64,000 nucleotides of DNA from Janibacter melonis. GTDB lineage: Bacteria; Actinomycetota; Actinomycetes; Actinomycetales; Dermatophilaceae. The stretch lies in contig NZ_JAJBZM010000002.1 in assembly GCF_020567375.1 (NCBI RefSeq), positions 124,001-188,000 on the forward strand, read 5' to 3'. Below are positions 7,681-16,567 of the stretch, in pieces (positions within the stretch are counted from its first letter, which is position 1; the number at the start of each line of letters is the position of its first letter). Made by a program: the position numbers and the translations under genes. Under the pieces are notes generated by a model. That model was not told the origin of the DNA, did not search any database, and saw nothing but the letters and a program-made list of their open reading frames with translations.

Positions 7681-9615
7681 CTAGCGCAGGACGACCTCGG
7701 CCAGCGACGCACGGTGCCGGCCGTCGTCGCTCTGGACCGTCGTCGTGAACCAGATCGTCACGTACTGCCCGCGGGCTGCGGAGCGGCCGGTGATCGTCAC
7801 CGAGCCGTTCTTGCCCTCGCTGCGACCCAGCTCCGTGCCGGCGATGCCCGCCTCGTCGCCGACGAAGACCTGGACGGTCGTCGCCTGCGGCAGCTGGAGG
7901 GTCGCGCTGCGGACCTGGCGGGCCTGGCCGAGATCGAGGACAATGCCGACCCCGCCCTTGTTGCCGAAGTTCGGGGACTCGTAGCCCTCCGTGGTCCACG
8001 AGGTCGACAGGTCGTCGTCGTAGACGCGCTGAGCCTCGGAGTTGTGCTCCGCGCCGTCGCCGTTCGGGTCGTAGCCGATGGCACCGATGACCGGGATGGG
8101 CTCGCTGGTGCGGGCGCCGTTGCCACCGCCCGAGGGGCGTGAGGTGCTCGAGGACTGCGTGGGGCGCACCGGGTCGGCGCCCTGGGCGTCCGAGCCGAAG
8201 ATCGCGCTGAGGTCGGTGTTGTCGCCGATCTTCGAGACCCCGACCGCGCCGACGACGAGGGCGACGACGACGAAGAGGGCCATGATCGCGACGACGACCC
8301 GCGACTGCTCACGGCTCGGCGGCTCGCTCGCGTCGGCGGGCAGCAGCGGCGCCGGGGGCTCGAGGTCGTCCTGGCTGCCCGCGCTGCCCAGGCTCACGCG
8401 GTCGCGGCTCTCCGAGCTGCGGATCGCCTCGCGCTGGGCACGTCGGTCGGCGGCAGCCTCCCCGGCGCGCTCGCGGGTGCGCTGGGCGGCCCGTCCGACG
8501 CGCTCGCCGAGGATCTTCCCACCGCCGGCGAGAGCGCCGGCGACCGAGACGGCGGCGGCACCCGCCGCAGCACCGCGGCCGGTCCGGGCGGTGCCGGGCT
8601 CGTCGGAGCCCTCCGCCGAGACCACCTGGGTGGGCTCGTCCGAGGGAGCCGTGGCGCCGCGCGAGATCGCCTGCGTGGGCTCGTCGTCGTCGGAGTCGAC
8701 GGCGGTGCTCCGGTGCTCCTGGGCGGCGGCACCGGCGGCCGGGGTGACCCCGATGACCTGCGTGTCGTCCGGCCCGGGGGCATCGGCGAAGGGGGCGTCG
8801 GCCCCGTCGTCCGCCGCGGCCTCGTCGAGGGGCTGGGCCGCGCCGTCGTCGACGGGCGTGCGCGACCACGGGGAGACCGAGGCGGCGTAGTCGCCGGGCG
8901 AGGAGGGGCCGGCGTCGTCGGCGAGGGTCTCGCGGCAGATCGTGTCGAGGTCGCTCGGCACGCCGACCGCGAGGTGCGACGGGGGCAGCACGCCGGTGGC
9001 GTCGCGCGGCGCCGGCGGCAGCGATGTGGAGGTCTGGAGCGGCCAGCTGCCGGTGAGCCCGGCGTAGGCCAGGGCGACGACACCGGCGCCGTCGAGCGCC
9101 GCGGCCTCGTCGCCCTCCTCGTCGACGCCCGCCAGGGCCGCGTCGACCGCGAGGCCGCGCACGCGCACGGACCCGTCCGGGCCGACGAAGACGCTGTCGG
9201 GGCTGATCGCGAGGTGGTGCAGCCCACGGCTGCGCGCGGCCTCGAGCACGAGGGCGACCTCACCGGTGATCCGGCGGACCTCCTCGGCGGGCAGCCCGTG
9301 CGTCGCGAGCTCGGCGAGCGAGCGGTCGTCGCCGCGGAAGGACTCGGTGACCCAGGCGCGCTCGTCGTCGTGGTCGACGTCGAGGATGCGCGTGAGACCG
9401 GGGTGACCGACCCCGCTGGCGCGTCGGGCCGCGTCGAGGGCGGCGTCGGTGTGCGGGTCGTCGAGCGGCAGGACGAGGAGCACGACGTCGCGCTCGAGGT
9501 CGCTGTCGCGGGCCACCCACCGCTGCCCCGACGAGGGGTCGCCGGTGACGGGCTCCTGGGCACGGCGAGCGATCGCGTACCTGCCGAGCGTGGTACCCGG
9601 GTGCACTTCGTGCAC
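7681..9615 (-). CDS. Membrane pseudokinase with extracellular discoidin-like domain (MviN C-terminal half)
   Basis: This protein of about 644 residues matches the C-terminal half of mycobacterial MviN: a kinase-like cytosolic domain, an Ala/Glu-rich linker, one membrane segment (VVVAIMALFVVVALVVGAVGV) and an extracellular discoidin-type beta domain (EAQRVYDDDLSTSWTT onward). Catalytic residues are lost: the HRD loop reads HHLAISPDS, no DFG is visible and the VAIK lysine is missing. In M. tuberculosis this pseudokinase domain, phosphorylated by PknB, recruits the FHA protein FhaA. An ATG exists at 9654, but the GTG at 9615 has a GGAAGGGG site 7 nt upstream and is preferred. It lies directly downstream of murJ. 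Confidence 0.85.
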   Translation of the reverse strand: MHEVHPGTTLGRYAIARRAQEPVTGDPSSGQRWVARDSDLERDVVLLVLPLDDPHTDAALDAARRASGVGHPGLTRILDVDHDDERAWVTESFRGDDRSLAELATHGLPAEEVRRITGEVALVLEAARSRGLHHLAISPDSVFVGPDGSVRVRGLAVDAALAGVDEEGDEAAALDGAGVVALAYAGLTGSWPLQTSTSLPPAPRDATGVLPPSHLAVGVPSDLDTICRETLADDAGPSSPGDYAASVSPWSRTPVDDGAAQPLDEAAADDGADAPFADAPGPDDTQVIGVTPAAGAAAQEHRSTAVDSDDDEPTQAISRGATAPSDEPTQVVSAEGSDEPGTARTGRGAAAGAAAVSVAGALAGGGKILGERVGRAAQRTRERAGEAAADRRAQREAIRSSESRDRVSLGSAGSQDDLEPPAPLLPADASEPPSREQSRVVVAIMALFVVVALVVGAVGVSKIGDNTDLSAIFGSDAQGADPVRPTQSSSTSRPSGGGNGARTSEPIPVIGAIGYDPNGDGAEHNSEAQRVYDDDLSTSWTTEGYESPNFGNKGGVGIVLDLGQARQVRSATLQLPQATTVQVFVGDEAGIAGTELGRSEGKNGSVTITGRSAARGQYVTIWFTTTVQSDDGRHRASLAEVVLR

Positions 9616-9681
9616 GTCAGGGCCCCTTCCGTGTCGAGGTCGTTGCCGCGCCATCCTAGGCGGTCCGGCCGGGCCCTCCTG

Positions 9682-11328
9682 CTACGCGCGCCGCAGTCGG
9701 CGGGTCACCGGCTGGAGCACCGCCGTGACCTCGGTGACGCGCAGCCGGGCCGCGACGAGGAGGGCGACGACGAGCAGGACGACACCGCACACGCCGGTGA
9801 CGAGGACGGCGGAGAGCCAGCCCTCGTCGAGGACGCGGGTCATGCCGAGGAGGAGGGCACCGGCGACGAGGGTCGCGAGGAGGGTGGAGAGCAGGAGCCG
9901 CACGTTCTGCTGGACGACCGAGGCCAGCCCGAGGGAGCCCAGACGGCGGCGCAGCAGGGCGAAGCCGAGGATCGCGCCGACGAGGTTGCCGACGGTCTGC
10001 CCGACGCCGACCCAGGTCGCCGTGTGCTCGAAGCCGCTGGCCGCCCCGACGAGGGTGAAGGCGACGGAGATGACGGTGACGACGAGCTGGAGGACGAAGG
10101 GGGTGCGCCCGTCCTCGTAGGCGTAGCAGGCGCGCTGGACGAGGTAGAACCAGCCGTAGGGGACGAGCCCGAGGCACATCGCGACGAGGACGCCGGTGGC
10201 GGCGCGGGCGTCGGCGGCGGGGGTTGAGAAGAGCAGCGCCTGCAGCGCCCACGGGGCGAGCAGGACCATCGCGGCGGTCCCGGGGAAGAGGACGACGGCG
10301 GGCATCCGCATGCCCTGGCGCAGGTCGGCGGCCACGGCCTCGGTGTCGCCGTCCTGGGCGTTGCCGCTCAGCCGCGTGAAGATCGCCGTGACGAGCGAGA
10401 CGGTGATGATCGAGTGCGGCAGCATGAAGATGAGGAAGGCGAAGCCGTACGAGGTGAGCCCGGCGGCGGGGGCACCGGCGCGCTCCGCGTCGAAGGCCGC
10501 CCCGGTGAGGACCGGGGTGGTGACGAGGAGGAAGGCGACCTGACCGACGGCCACGGCGCCGAAGGCCCAGGTGGCCATCTTCGAGGCGCTGCCCAGGCCG
10601 TAGCCACGGAAGCCCCACACCGGGCGGTAGCGGAAGCCGATCCGGCGCAGGGCGGGGATGAGCACGAGCGCCTGGACGACGATCGACAGCGTCGCCGAGC
10701 CGGCGAGGACCCAGATCATCGTGCTGTCCCACAGCCCGACGTCCTGGACGTCCTGGCGCCCGGAGAGCATGAACCAGCCCAGCCCGGCGATCGCGACGAC
10801 GTTGGCGAGCGCGGGGGCCCACATGAAGGCCCCGAAGCGGTTGTTGGCCGTGAGCACCTGGCCGAGCAGGGTGTAGAGGCCGTAGAAGAACATCTGCGGC
10901 AGGCAGATGAGGGCGAAGGCGACGGCCAGGCCCCGGGCGTCGTCTCCCCAGTCCTTGCTGACGACGAGCCAGACGAGGGCCGGGGCGGCCAGGGTGAGCA
11001 GGACCGTCGCCGCGCCCATGATCGTCATCGCGAGGGTGAGCAGCCGGTTGACGTACTCGTCGCCGTCCGCCCGGCGGCTGGCCTTGACGATCTGCGGCAC
11101 GATGACGGCGTTGAGCACGCCGCCGGCGAGCAGCAGGTGGAAGTTGTTGGGCAGCGTGTTCGCGGCGTTCCACGCGTCGGCGGCCAGACCGACCGCGCCG
11201 ACGACGCCGATCGTCATCGTCTGGCGCAGCAGCCCCAGGACCCGGCTGACGAGCGTCCCGGAGGCCATGAGAGCGCTGGACCGCGCGACGGACGGTGCTG
11301 CCGCGGGGGTCTGGGCGCGCTCGGTCAT
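9682..11328 (-). CDS. murJ: Lipid II flippase MurJ (MviN)
   Basis: This is an integral membrane flippase of the MOP superfamily that exports lipid II for peptidoglycan synthesis. The 548-residue protein has about 14 hydrophobic segments, with the conserved N-terminal stretch SRVLGLLRQTMTIGVVGAVG and NTLPNNFHLLLAGGVLNAV. The frame runs much further upstream, but the ATG complementary to 11326-11328 overlaps the stop of the DUF6049 gene (ATGA) and gives the family-typical start. Unlike the mycobacterial protein it lacks the fused pseudokinase, which is the next gene downstream, so the pair probably acts together. Confidence 0.95.
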   Translation of the reverse strand: MTERAQTPAAAPSVARSSALMASGTLVSRVLGLLRQTMTIGVVGAVGLAADAWNAANTLPNNFHLLLAGGVLNAVIVPQIVKASRRADGDEYVNRLLTLAMTIMGAATVLLTLAAPALVWLVVSKDWGDDARGLAVAFALICLPQMFFYGLYTLLGQVLTANNRFGAFMWAPALANVVAIAGLGWFMLSGRQDVQDVGLWDSTMIWVLAGSATLSIVVQALVLIPALRRIGFRYRPVWGFRGYGLGSASKMATWAFGAVAVGQVAFLLVTTPVLTGAAFDAERAGAPAAGLTSYGFAFLIFMLPHSIITVSLVTAIFTRLSGNAQDGDTEAVAADLRQGMRMPAVVLFPGTAAMVLLAPWALQALLFSTPAADARAATGVLVAMCLGLVPYGWFYLVQRACYAYEDGRTPFVLQLVVTVISVAFTLVGAASGFEHTATWVGVGQTVGNLVGAILGFALLRRRLGSLGLASVVQQNVRLLLSTLLATLVAGALLLGMTRVLDEGWLSAVLVTGVCGVVLLVVALLVAARLRVTEVTAVLQPVTRRLRRA

Positions 11329-13349
11329 GAGTCCTCGGGGTCTGCGGGTGCTGCGGGGGTGGGCCGACGACGCACGGTACGCCAGGTGCCGAAGGCGACG
11401 GAAGCGAGCGCCACGAGAGCGACGCCCCAGTAGATCCAGCCCCCGGTGGGGCTCACCCGGACGCGCAGCTCGGCGGGCTCGGCGAGCGCACGCCCCTTCG
11501 GGTCGGTCACCTCGACCTCGATCGGGACCCGACCGGGCGCCAGGGCGCTCGCCTGGACCGTCACCGTGCGCCGCGACTGCGGGCCGACGGTGATGGGCTC
11601 GGGGTCGCCGTCGATGCGCAGGATCGGCGAACCCGGGTCGAGCCGGACCTGGAGGTCGTGCAGCTCGACGTCGCTCGTGTTGCGCACCGTGATCTGCAGC
11701 CGCCCGGTGTCGGCGAAGAAGTTCACCTCGCCCGAGGCGACCTCGAGCTGGCGCCCTGTCGCGGTGACGTCCCGGTGCAGCCGCGAGGCGAGGACGCGGA
11801 AGTGCCACTGCGACGAGCGCCAGCGCGCCGAGGTCAGCTGCACCTGCGACGCGGCGACGGCACGCTGCCACTGCGGGCCGTCGGCGCGCACGGTCGCCAC
11901 CGAGCGCCGGGTGGCGATGTCGGCCACGACCCGCCGCGCGCGGGCGTCGGTGAGGACCGGCTCCGGCGGGTCCTCGAGCGTGTCGGGGATGTCGATCTCC
12001 TGCTCGGGCGACTCCGGCGCCGTCGCGCGGGGGCTCGCGAGCGTCCCGCGCGCCGTCCACGGGATGTCGGCGACGGCCTCGCGCATCGCCCGGTAGGCCT
12101 GCGGGTCCGGGCGGGCCGAGCGCGGGGGCACGACGAGCAGTGTGCGTGAGGTGCCCGGCAGGTCCCCGAGCACCGAGGCGGAGTCGGCGACGAGGCGCTG
12201 GGTGGCCAGGACCGCGTCGTCGTCCTCGCGCAGCGAGCCCACGACCGCCGAGAGCTCGGGGTCGCTGACGAGCAGCGGCGTGCCGCCCCGGCTGGTCTGG
12301 AAGGCGTCGGGGGTGAAGGCGGTGTCCGTGAGCGCCGTGCGGGGCACGAGGACCGTGGGCTGGCTGCCGTAGACCCGCTCGAGCGCGGCCGAGCGGTCGC
12401 CCGCGATCAGGTCGTCGGCGGGCCAGGCGATGTCGCTGCGCGCCCCGAGCGCCTCGGCGGCCTCCTGACCCCCGGTGACGCGGGGTCGCACGAGGGTGCG
12501 AGCAGCATCGGACTCCGCGGCGGCGGCGACGTCGGCGTCGGCCTCGGGCAGCACGGCCGTGCGGTCGGGGTCGAGCTCGGCGGCGAGGTCGCGCGCGAGG
12601 TCCTCGCGGACCTCGAGCTCGCCGCGGGACAGGCCGGTGTCGTCGTCGGGCACGGCGTCGGGCAGCAGGAGGGGGTCGAGGAGCCACAGGTCACCGGGGC
12701 GCGGGGCGCTCGAGGCGATCTGGGCGAGGTCGGATCCCGGCCCGGCGGCGGCCTGCCAGGCCCGCGTGCGCGAGTCGCCCGGCGCCGCCCACAGCTGGTT
12801 GGAGGAGGGGAGCGTCACGGGCACGCCCCACAGCATCTTCAGCGGCTCGTACTCCTTGGCCCGGTGGATCCCGAGGAAGGTGTGCACCTGGTCCTGCCCG
12901 GACTGGACGCTGATCGGCGCGGCACCCCAGGACCGGCCGGGCAGCAGGTCCGCCCCGTCGACCTCCAGCTCGAAGGTCGTGCTCTGGCCCGGGACGAGCC
13001 GGCTCGTCGCGATCTCGCGGTCGAGCGCCGACCCGGTGACCCGGGCGTCCCCCTTCGCCCAGTCGTCGATGCCCTCGCGGGTCATCTCCGCCTCGCCGAG
13101 GAGGACGGAGACCGCGGGGTTCTCCAGGGTCGTCGACCCGTCGTTGGTGAGCCGCCCGCGGATCGTCGCCGACCCGCTGCTCGCACCCGTCGCGTCGACG
13201 ACCGGGGTGATCGAGGTGAGGGTGAGGCTGCTGGAGGCGTCGGACGCGGAGGCGCGGGCGGGCAGGGCAGGGGCGAGCAGGCCGGCGAGGGCTGCGGCGA
13301 CGCACGCGCCCCGCAGCGACCTCAGGCGTCGCCCGCGAGCCGCTGCCAC
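11325..13349 (-). CDS. DUF6049 exported, C-terminally anchored protein (Rv3909-like)
   Basis: This is a 674-residue secretory protein of unknown function conserved between murJ and the NUDIX gene in actinobacteria. A basic, hydrophobic signal peptide (LRGACVAAALAGLLAPALPARASA) starts it. A large extracytoplasmic region with beta-sandwich character follows, then one C-terminal membrane helix (IYWGVALVALASVAFGTW) and an Arg/Pro tail. The GTG at 13349 lies inside the end of the NUDIX gene (28-nt overlap) with GAGGGAGG immediately before it; slightly later starts cannot be excluded. Synteny with murJ points to a cell-envelope role, which is inference. Confidence 0.85.
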   Translation of the reverse strand: MAAARGRRLRSLRGACVAAALAGLLAPALPARASASDASSSLTLTSITPVVDATGASSGSATIRGRLTNDGSTTLENPAVSVLLGEAEMTREGIDDWAKGDARVTGSALDREIATSRLVPGQSTTFELEVDGADLLPGRSWGAAPISVQSGQDQVHTFLGIHRAKEYEPLKMLWGVPVTLPSSNQLWAAPGDSRTRAWQAAAGPGSDLAQIASSAPRPGDLWLLDPLLLPDAVPDDDTGLSRGELEVREDLARDLAAELDPDRTAVLPEADADVAAAAESDAARTLVRPRVTGGQEAAEALGARSDIAWPADDLIAGDRSAALERVYGSQPTVLVPRTALTDTAFTPDAFQTSRGGTPLLVSDPELSAVVGSLREDDDAVLATQRLVADSASVLGDLPGTSRTLLVVPPRSARPDPQAYRAMREAVADIPWTARGTLASPRATAPESPEQEIDIPDTLEDPPEPVLTDARARRVVADIATRRSVATVRADGPQWQRAVAASQVQLTSARWRSSQWHFRVLASRLHRDVTATGRQLEVASGEVNFFADTGRLQITVRNTSDVELHDLQVRLDPGSPILRIDGDPEPITVGPQSRRTVTVQASALAPGRVPIEVEVTDPKGRALAEPAELRVRVSPTGGWIYWGVALVALASVAFGTWRTVRRRPTPAAPADPEDS

Positions 13350-13804
13350 GCCTCCCTCGCGATGCGCCGCTCGTTGGGGAAGGTGAGGTGCCGGTGCGCG
13401 TCGCGCAGGAGCAGCCAGGCGACGTCGACGGCCTCGTGGTCGGGGTCGTTGTCGATCGTCAGGTAGCCGCCGATGGCCTCGAGCAGGTAGTGGTGGACGA
13501 ACTTGTGGATCCGGCGGTCGCTCGTGGCGAACCAGTAGTCGATCGTCCCGAGCTCGACGAGGACCCGCGCCTCGATGCCGGTCTCCTCGGCGACCTCACG
13601 GGCCGCGGTCTCGACGAGGGTCTCCTCGCCCTCGATGTGGCCCTTCGGCAGGCACCACTCGAGGCGGCCGGCGCGGTTGCGCCGCGCGATGACGGCGATC
13701 CTGGCCTGGCCCTCGTGGACGTCGACGACGACCCCGCCGGCGCTGCGCTCCTCGACCGCGGGCAGGCGCCGCGGGGATCGAGGGGCGTGGGCCGGGTGTG
13801 CCAT
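13322..13804 (-). CDS. NUDIX hydrolase (MutT4-like)
   Basis: This is a pyrophosphohydrolase of 160 residues with a complete NUDIX box (G in KGHIEGEET, then REVAEETGI). The family removes oxidised or otherwise unwanted nucleoside diphosphate derivatives. The substrate is not predictable here; the mycobacterial gene in this place is mutT4. It begins the minus-strand block that runs through DUF6049, murJ, the pseudokinase gene and sigM, all overlapping or within a few tens of bases. A TACAGT -10-like box sits 6 nt before the ATG, so its mRNA may be leaderless. Confidence 0.92.
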   Translation of the reverse strand: MAHPAHAPRSPRRLPAVEERSAGGVVVDVHEGQARIAVIARRNRAGRLEWCLPKGHIEGEETLVETAAREVAEETGIEARVLVELGTIDYWFATSDRRIHKFVHHYLLEAIGGYLTIDNDPDHEAVDVAWLLLRDAHRHLTFPNERRIAREAWQRLAGDA

Positions 13805-13810
13805 GTGGTC

Positions 13811-13816
13811 ACTGTA
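13811..13816 (-). promoter_or_regulatory. -10 box of a possible leaderless promoter for the NUDIX-murJ block
   Basis: TACAGT on the minus strand ends 6 nt before the ATG at 13804, the spacing expected if transcription starts at the start codon. The divergent gap 13805-14050 shows no other convincing element besides GC-rich inverted repeats around 13908-13930. Confidence 0.5.
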
Positions 13817-14050
13817 GCCAGAGGGTCCTGGGAGGGCCCTGGGGCGACGACGGGGTCAGATCCCCTGCTCGCGTCCAGCCCACGTCCAGGCTTCGCCGAC
13901 ATACTGGGGCTCCCCCGGGGAGACGCCCCGCTCACGAGGAGACCAGCCGCACCCGATGGAGACCGACAGTCCCCGTTCCTGTGCCCCTGACCACCGCGCT
14001 CGACCCGGGTCCGCCCGTGTCGTGACCTCCCAGCGGGCGGTGATGCGCTG

Positions 14051-15463
14051 ATGTGGGCCCTCTCCCTGCTCCTCGGCGTCCTCGTCGTGCTGGCGATCAC
14101 CGCCGCCACCGGCTGGTTCGTCGCCCAGGAGTTCGCCTACATGTCGGTGGACCGCTCCCGGCTCAAGGCCCGTGCCCAGGCCGGTGACGCCGCGGCCGAG
14201 CGTGCCCTCGCAGTCACCCGGCGCACGTCCTTCATGCTCTCGGGCGCCCAGCTCGGCATCACCGTCACCGCGCTGCTCGTCGGCTACGTCGCCGAGCCCC
14301 TCATCGGGCAGTCGCTCGGCGAGGCCCTCGGCGGGGTCGGCGTGCCCACCGCGGTCGGGGTCGGCGTCGGCACCGTGCTCGCCCTGCTGCTGTCGACCTT
14401 CGTGCAGATGATCTTCGGCGAGCTCTTCCCGAAGAACCTCGCGATCGCCCGCCCCGAGATGCTCGCGGTGCGCCTCGCGACGTCGACGACGCTGTACCTG
14501 CGCCTCTTCGGCTGGCTCATCACCATCTTCGACAAGGCGTCCAACGCCCTGCTCCGCGCCGCCGGCATGGAGCCGGTCCACGACGTCGAGCACGCGGCGA
14601 CGCCGCGCGACCTCGAGCACATCGTCGCCGACTCCCGCGAGAGCGGGGACCTGCCGGCCGAGCTGTCGGTGCTCCTCGACCGGGTCCTCGACTTCCCCGA
14701 CGACGACGTCGAGCACGCGATGATCCCGCGGTCCCGCGTCGACGTCGTGCGTCCCGACGACGCGGTCGACACCCTCTGGGGCCTCATGGCCGCCGGTCAC
14801 TCGCGCTACCCGGTGCTCGACGAGCACGACGAGGTCGTCGGCGTCGTGCACCTCCAGGACGTCCTCGGCGCGGGCCGCGGGGGTGGCGGCACCGCCGCCG
14901 ACCTCATGCGCGACGCCGTGCGGGTGCCCACGCTCATGCGTCTGCCCGACGCCCTGCGCACGATGGCCCAGGAGCGCGCGCAGCTGCTCTGCGTCCTCGA
15001 CGAGTACGGCGGCTTCGCCGGGGTCGTCACGGCCGAGGACCTCGCCGAGGAGATCGTCGGCGAGATCGAGGACGAGCACGACCCCGAGCCGCCGACGACG
15101 CCGGAGGGCGAGCCCGGCAGCTGGACTGTGCCCGGCGACCTCCACGTCGACGAGGTCGAGCGGCTCGTCGAGCGCGATCTCGCGCAGAGCGAGGCCGAGA
15201 CCGTCGGCGGTCTGCTCATCGAGGCCCACGGCTCCCTGCCGGAGGTGGGCACGACGGTCGCCGTCGCCCTCCCGCCGGACCCCGTCGCGGCCCTCGAGGA
15301 CGACGAGCCGGGCCTGGAGCACATCCGGCTCGAGGTGCTCGAGGTCGAGCGGCACGTGCCGTCGGTCGTGCGGGTCAGCCTCGAGCAGGGGCCACCCCCC
15401 GAGCCCGATCCCGATCACGACACCGATGACCACGCCAGCCCGACGCAGGAGGACCCCCGATGA
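14051..15463 (+). CDS. CNNM/HlyC-CorC family membrane protein
   Basis: This 470-residue protein has the DUF21 (CNNM) layout: hydrophobic segments in residues 1-145, then a CBS pair (IPRSRVDVVRPDD through VVHLQDVL, and MRDAVRVPTLMRLPDALRTM through VVTAEDLAEEIVGE), then a CorC_HlyC C-terminal domain and an acidic tail. Family members are implicated in magnesium or other divalent cation transport; older hemolysin names are misleading. The ATG overlaps the stop of the next gene's partner in the same frame logic as an operon: its own stop overlaps the next ATG at 15460 by 4 nt. The two paralogues probably form a heteromer. Confidence 0.88.
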   Translation: MWALSLLLGVLVVLAITAATGWFVAQEFAYMSVDRSRLKARAQAGDAAAERALAVTRRTSFMLSGAQLGITVTALLVGYVAEPLIGQSLGEALGGVGVPTAVGVGVGTVLALLLSTFVQMIFGELFPKNLAIARPEMLAVRLATSTTLYLRLFGWLITIFDKASNALLRAAGMEPVHDVEHAATPRDLEHIVADSRESGDLPAELSVLLDRVLDFPDDDVEHAMIPRSRVDVVRPDDAVDTLWGLMAAGHSRYPVLDEHDEVVGVVHLQDVLGAGRGGGGTAADLMRDAVRVPTLMRLPDALRTMAQERAQLLCVLDEYGGFAGVVTAEDLAEEIVGEIEDEHDPEPPTTPEGEPGSWTVPGDLHVDEVERLVERDLAQSEAETVGGLLIEAHGSLPEVGTTVAVALPPDPVAALEDDEPGLEHIRLEVLEVERHVPSVVRVSLEQGPPPEPDPDHDTDDHASPTQEDPR

Positions 15464-16467
15464 GCCCGCTCGTCGTCGTCGCCGTCACCGTCCTGCTCAT
15501 CGTCCTCAGCGCCTTCTTCGTCGCCGCGGAGTTCGCCCTCCTCGCCGTCAAGCGGCACCGCCTGCAGGACAACGCCGGCTCGAGCCGGTCCGCCCGCGCC
15601 GCGCTGCGCAGCTTCGACGAGCTCACCGTGCTCCTCGCCGGCTGCCAGCTCGGCATCACCGCCGCGGCCCTGGGCCTGGGTGCGGTGACCAAGCCCGCGC
15701 TCGACTACGCGCTGACGCCGGTCTTCGAGTCGTGGGGCCTGCCGGCCTGGCTGGCCGGCACCCTCGGCTTCGTCCTCGCCCTGCTCGTCGTCACCTTCCT
15801 CCACCTCGTCATCGGCGAGATGGCGCCGAAGTCGTGGGCGATCGCGCACCCCGAGACCGCGGCCACCGCGCTCGCGCTGCCGATGCGCGGCTTCATGTTC
15901 GTCACCCGTCCGCTGCTCGTCGCCCTCAACGAGGCGGCCAACTGGTGCCTGCGCCGGGTCGGCGTCGAGCCGCAGGACAGCCCCCACAGCGGCCAGAGCG
16001 CGGCCGACCTGCGTCAGCTCGTCGAGCACTCCGCGGGCGCCGGCACCCTCGACGAGGACCGCTCGCGCCAGCTGACCTCGGCGCTCGAGCTCGAGACGCT
16101 CACCGTCGGCGACCTCGTGCGCGAGGGCGCCCGGGCGACGGCCGTGACGACCGAGCAGGACGTCGCCGCCGTGCGCGCCGCGACCGTGACGTCGGGCCAC
16201 CTGCGGGTGCTCGTGCGCTCCGGCGGCCGGGTCGTCGGCGTCGTCCACGTTCGCGACACCATGCTCGAGCCGGACGACCGACCGGCAGGCGAGGTCATGC
16301 GCCCCGTCCTGCACCTCGACGCGGGCACCGCTCTGCACGAGGCGCTGACGACGATGCGCGACACGCGCTCGCACCTCGCGGTCGTCGAGCGCGACGGCGT
16401 GCCGGTCGGGGTCGTCACCCTCACCGACATCGTCCAACGCCTCTTCCCCGTCGAGCGCGCCGCCTGA
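15460..16467 (+). CDS. CNNM family membrane protein, short form
   Basis: This second DUF21/CBS protein has 335 residues and shares the N-terminal fold (VLLIVLSAFFVAAEFALLAVKRHRLQ) with its upstream neighbour. Membrane segments cover about residues 1-140 and two CBS motifs follow (DLVREGARATAVTTEQDVAA and MRPVLHLDAGTALHEAL). It lacks the CorC_HlyC domain of the neighbour and ends right after the CBS pair. Start and upstream stop overlap (ATGA). Tandem long plus short CNNM genes are common in actinobacteria and suggest a two-subunit transporter or sensor. Confidence 0.87.
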   Translation: MSPLVVVAVTVLLIVLSAFFVAAEFALLAVKRHRLQDNAGSSRSARAALRSFDELTVLLAGCQLGITAAALGLGAVTKPALDYALTPVFESWGLPAWLAGTLGFVLALLVVTFLHLVIGEMAPKSWAIAHPETAATALALPMRGFMFVTRPLLVALNEAANWCLRRVGVEPQDSPHSGQSAADLRQLVEHSAGAGTLDEDRSRQLTSALELETLTVGDLVREGARATAVTTEQDVAAVRAATVTSGHLRVLVRSGGRVVGVVHVRDTMLEPDDRPAGEVMRPVLHLDAGTALHEALTTMRDTRSHLAVVERDGVPVGVVTLTDIVQRLFPVERAA

Positions 16468-16554
16468 CCGCGGCACCGGGCGAAGGGGGCGTCTCGTCCC
16501 CTTCGTCCGCAGCGGACCTCGGCCCCGCGCCCGGGTCCGGGACGTCCGCGCCGC

Positions 16555-16560
16555 TAGCCT
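16555..16560 (+). promoter_or_regulatory. -10 box of a possible leaderless promoter for the kinase gene
   Basis: TAGCCT lies 7 nt before the GTG at 16568 and no Shine-Dalgarno sequence is present, which is the pattern of leaderless actinobacterial mRNAs. Confidence 0.5.
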
Positions 16561-16567
16561 CGGGCGC

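Noticed and set aside
9616-9654. ATG at 9654 as start of the pseudokinase gene
   Set aside because: No Shine-Dalgarno site precedes it, while GGAAGGGG lies 7 nt before the GTG at 9615. It remains possible.
11329-12687. N-terminal extension giving a 1001-residue frame through murJ
   Set aside because: The extra part is antisense-like noise over the DUF6049 gene; MurJ homology begins at the ATG at 11328, which overlaps the upstream stop.
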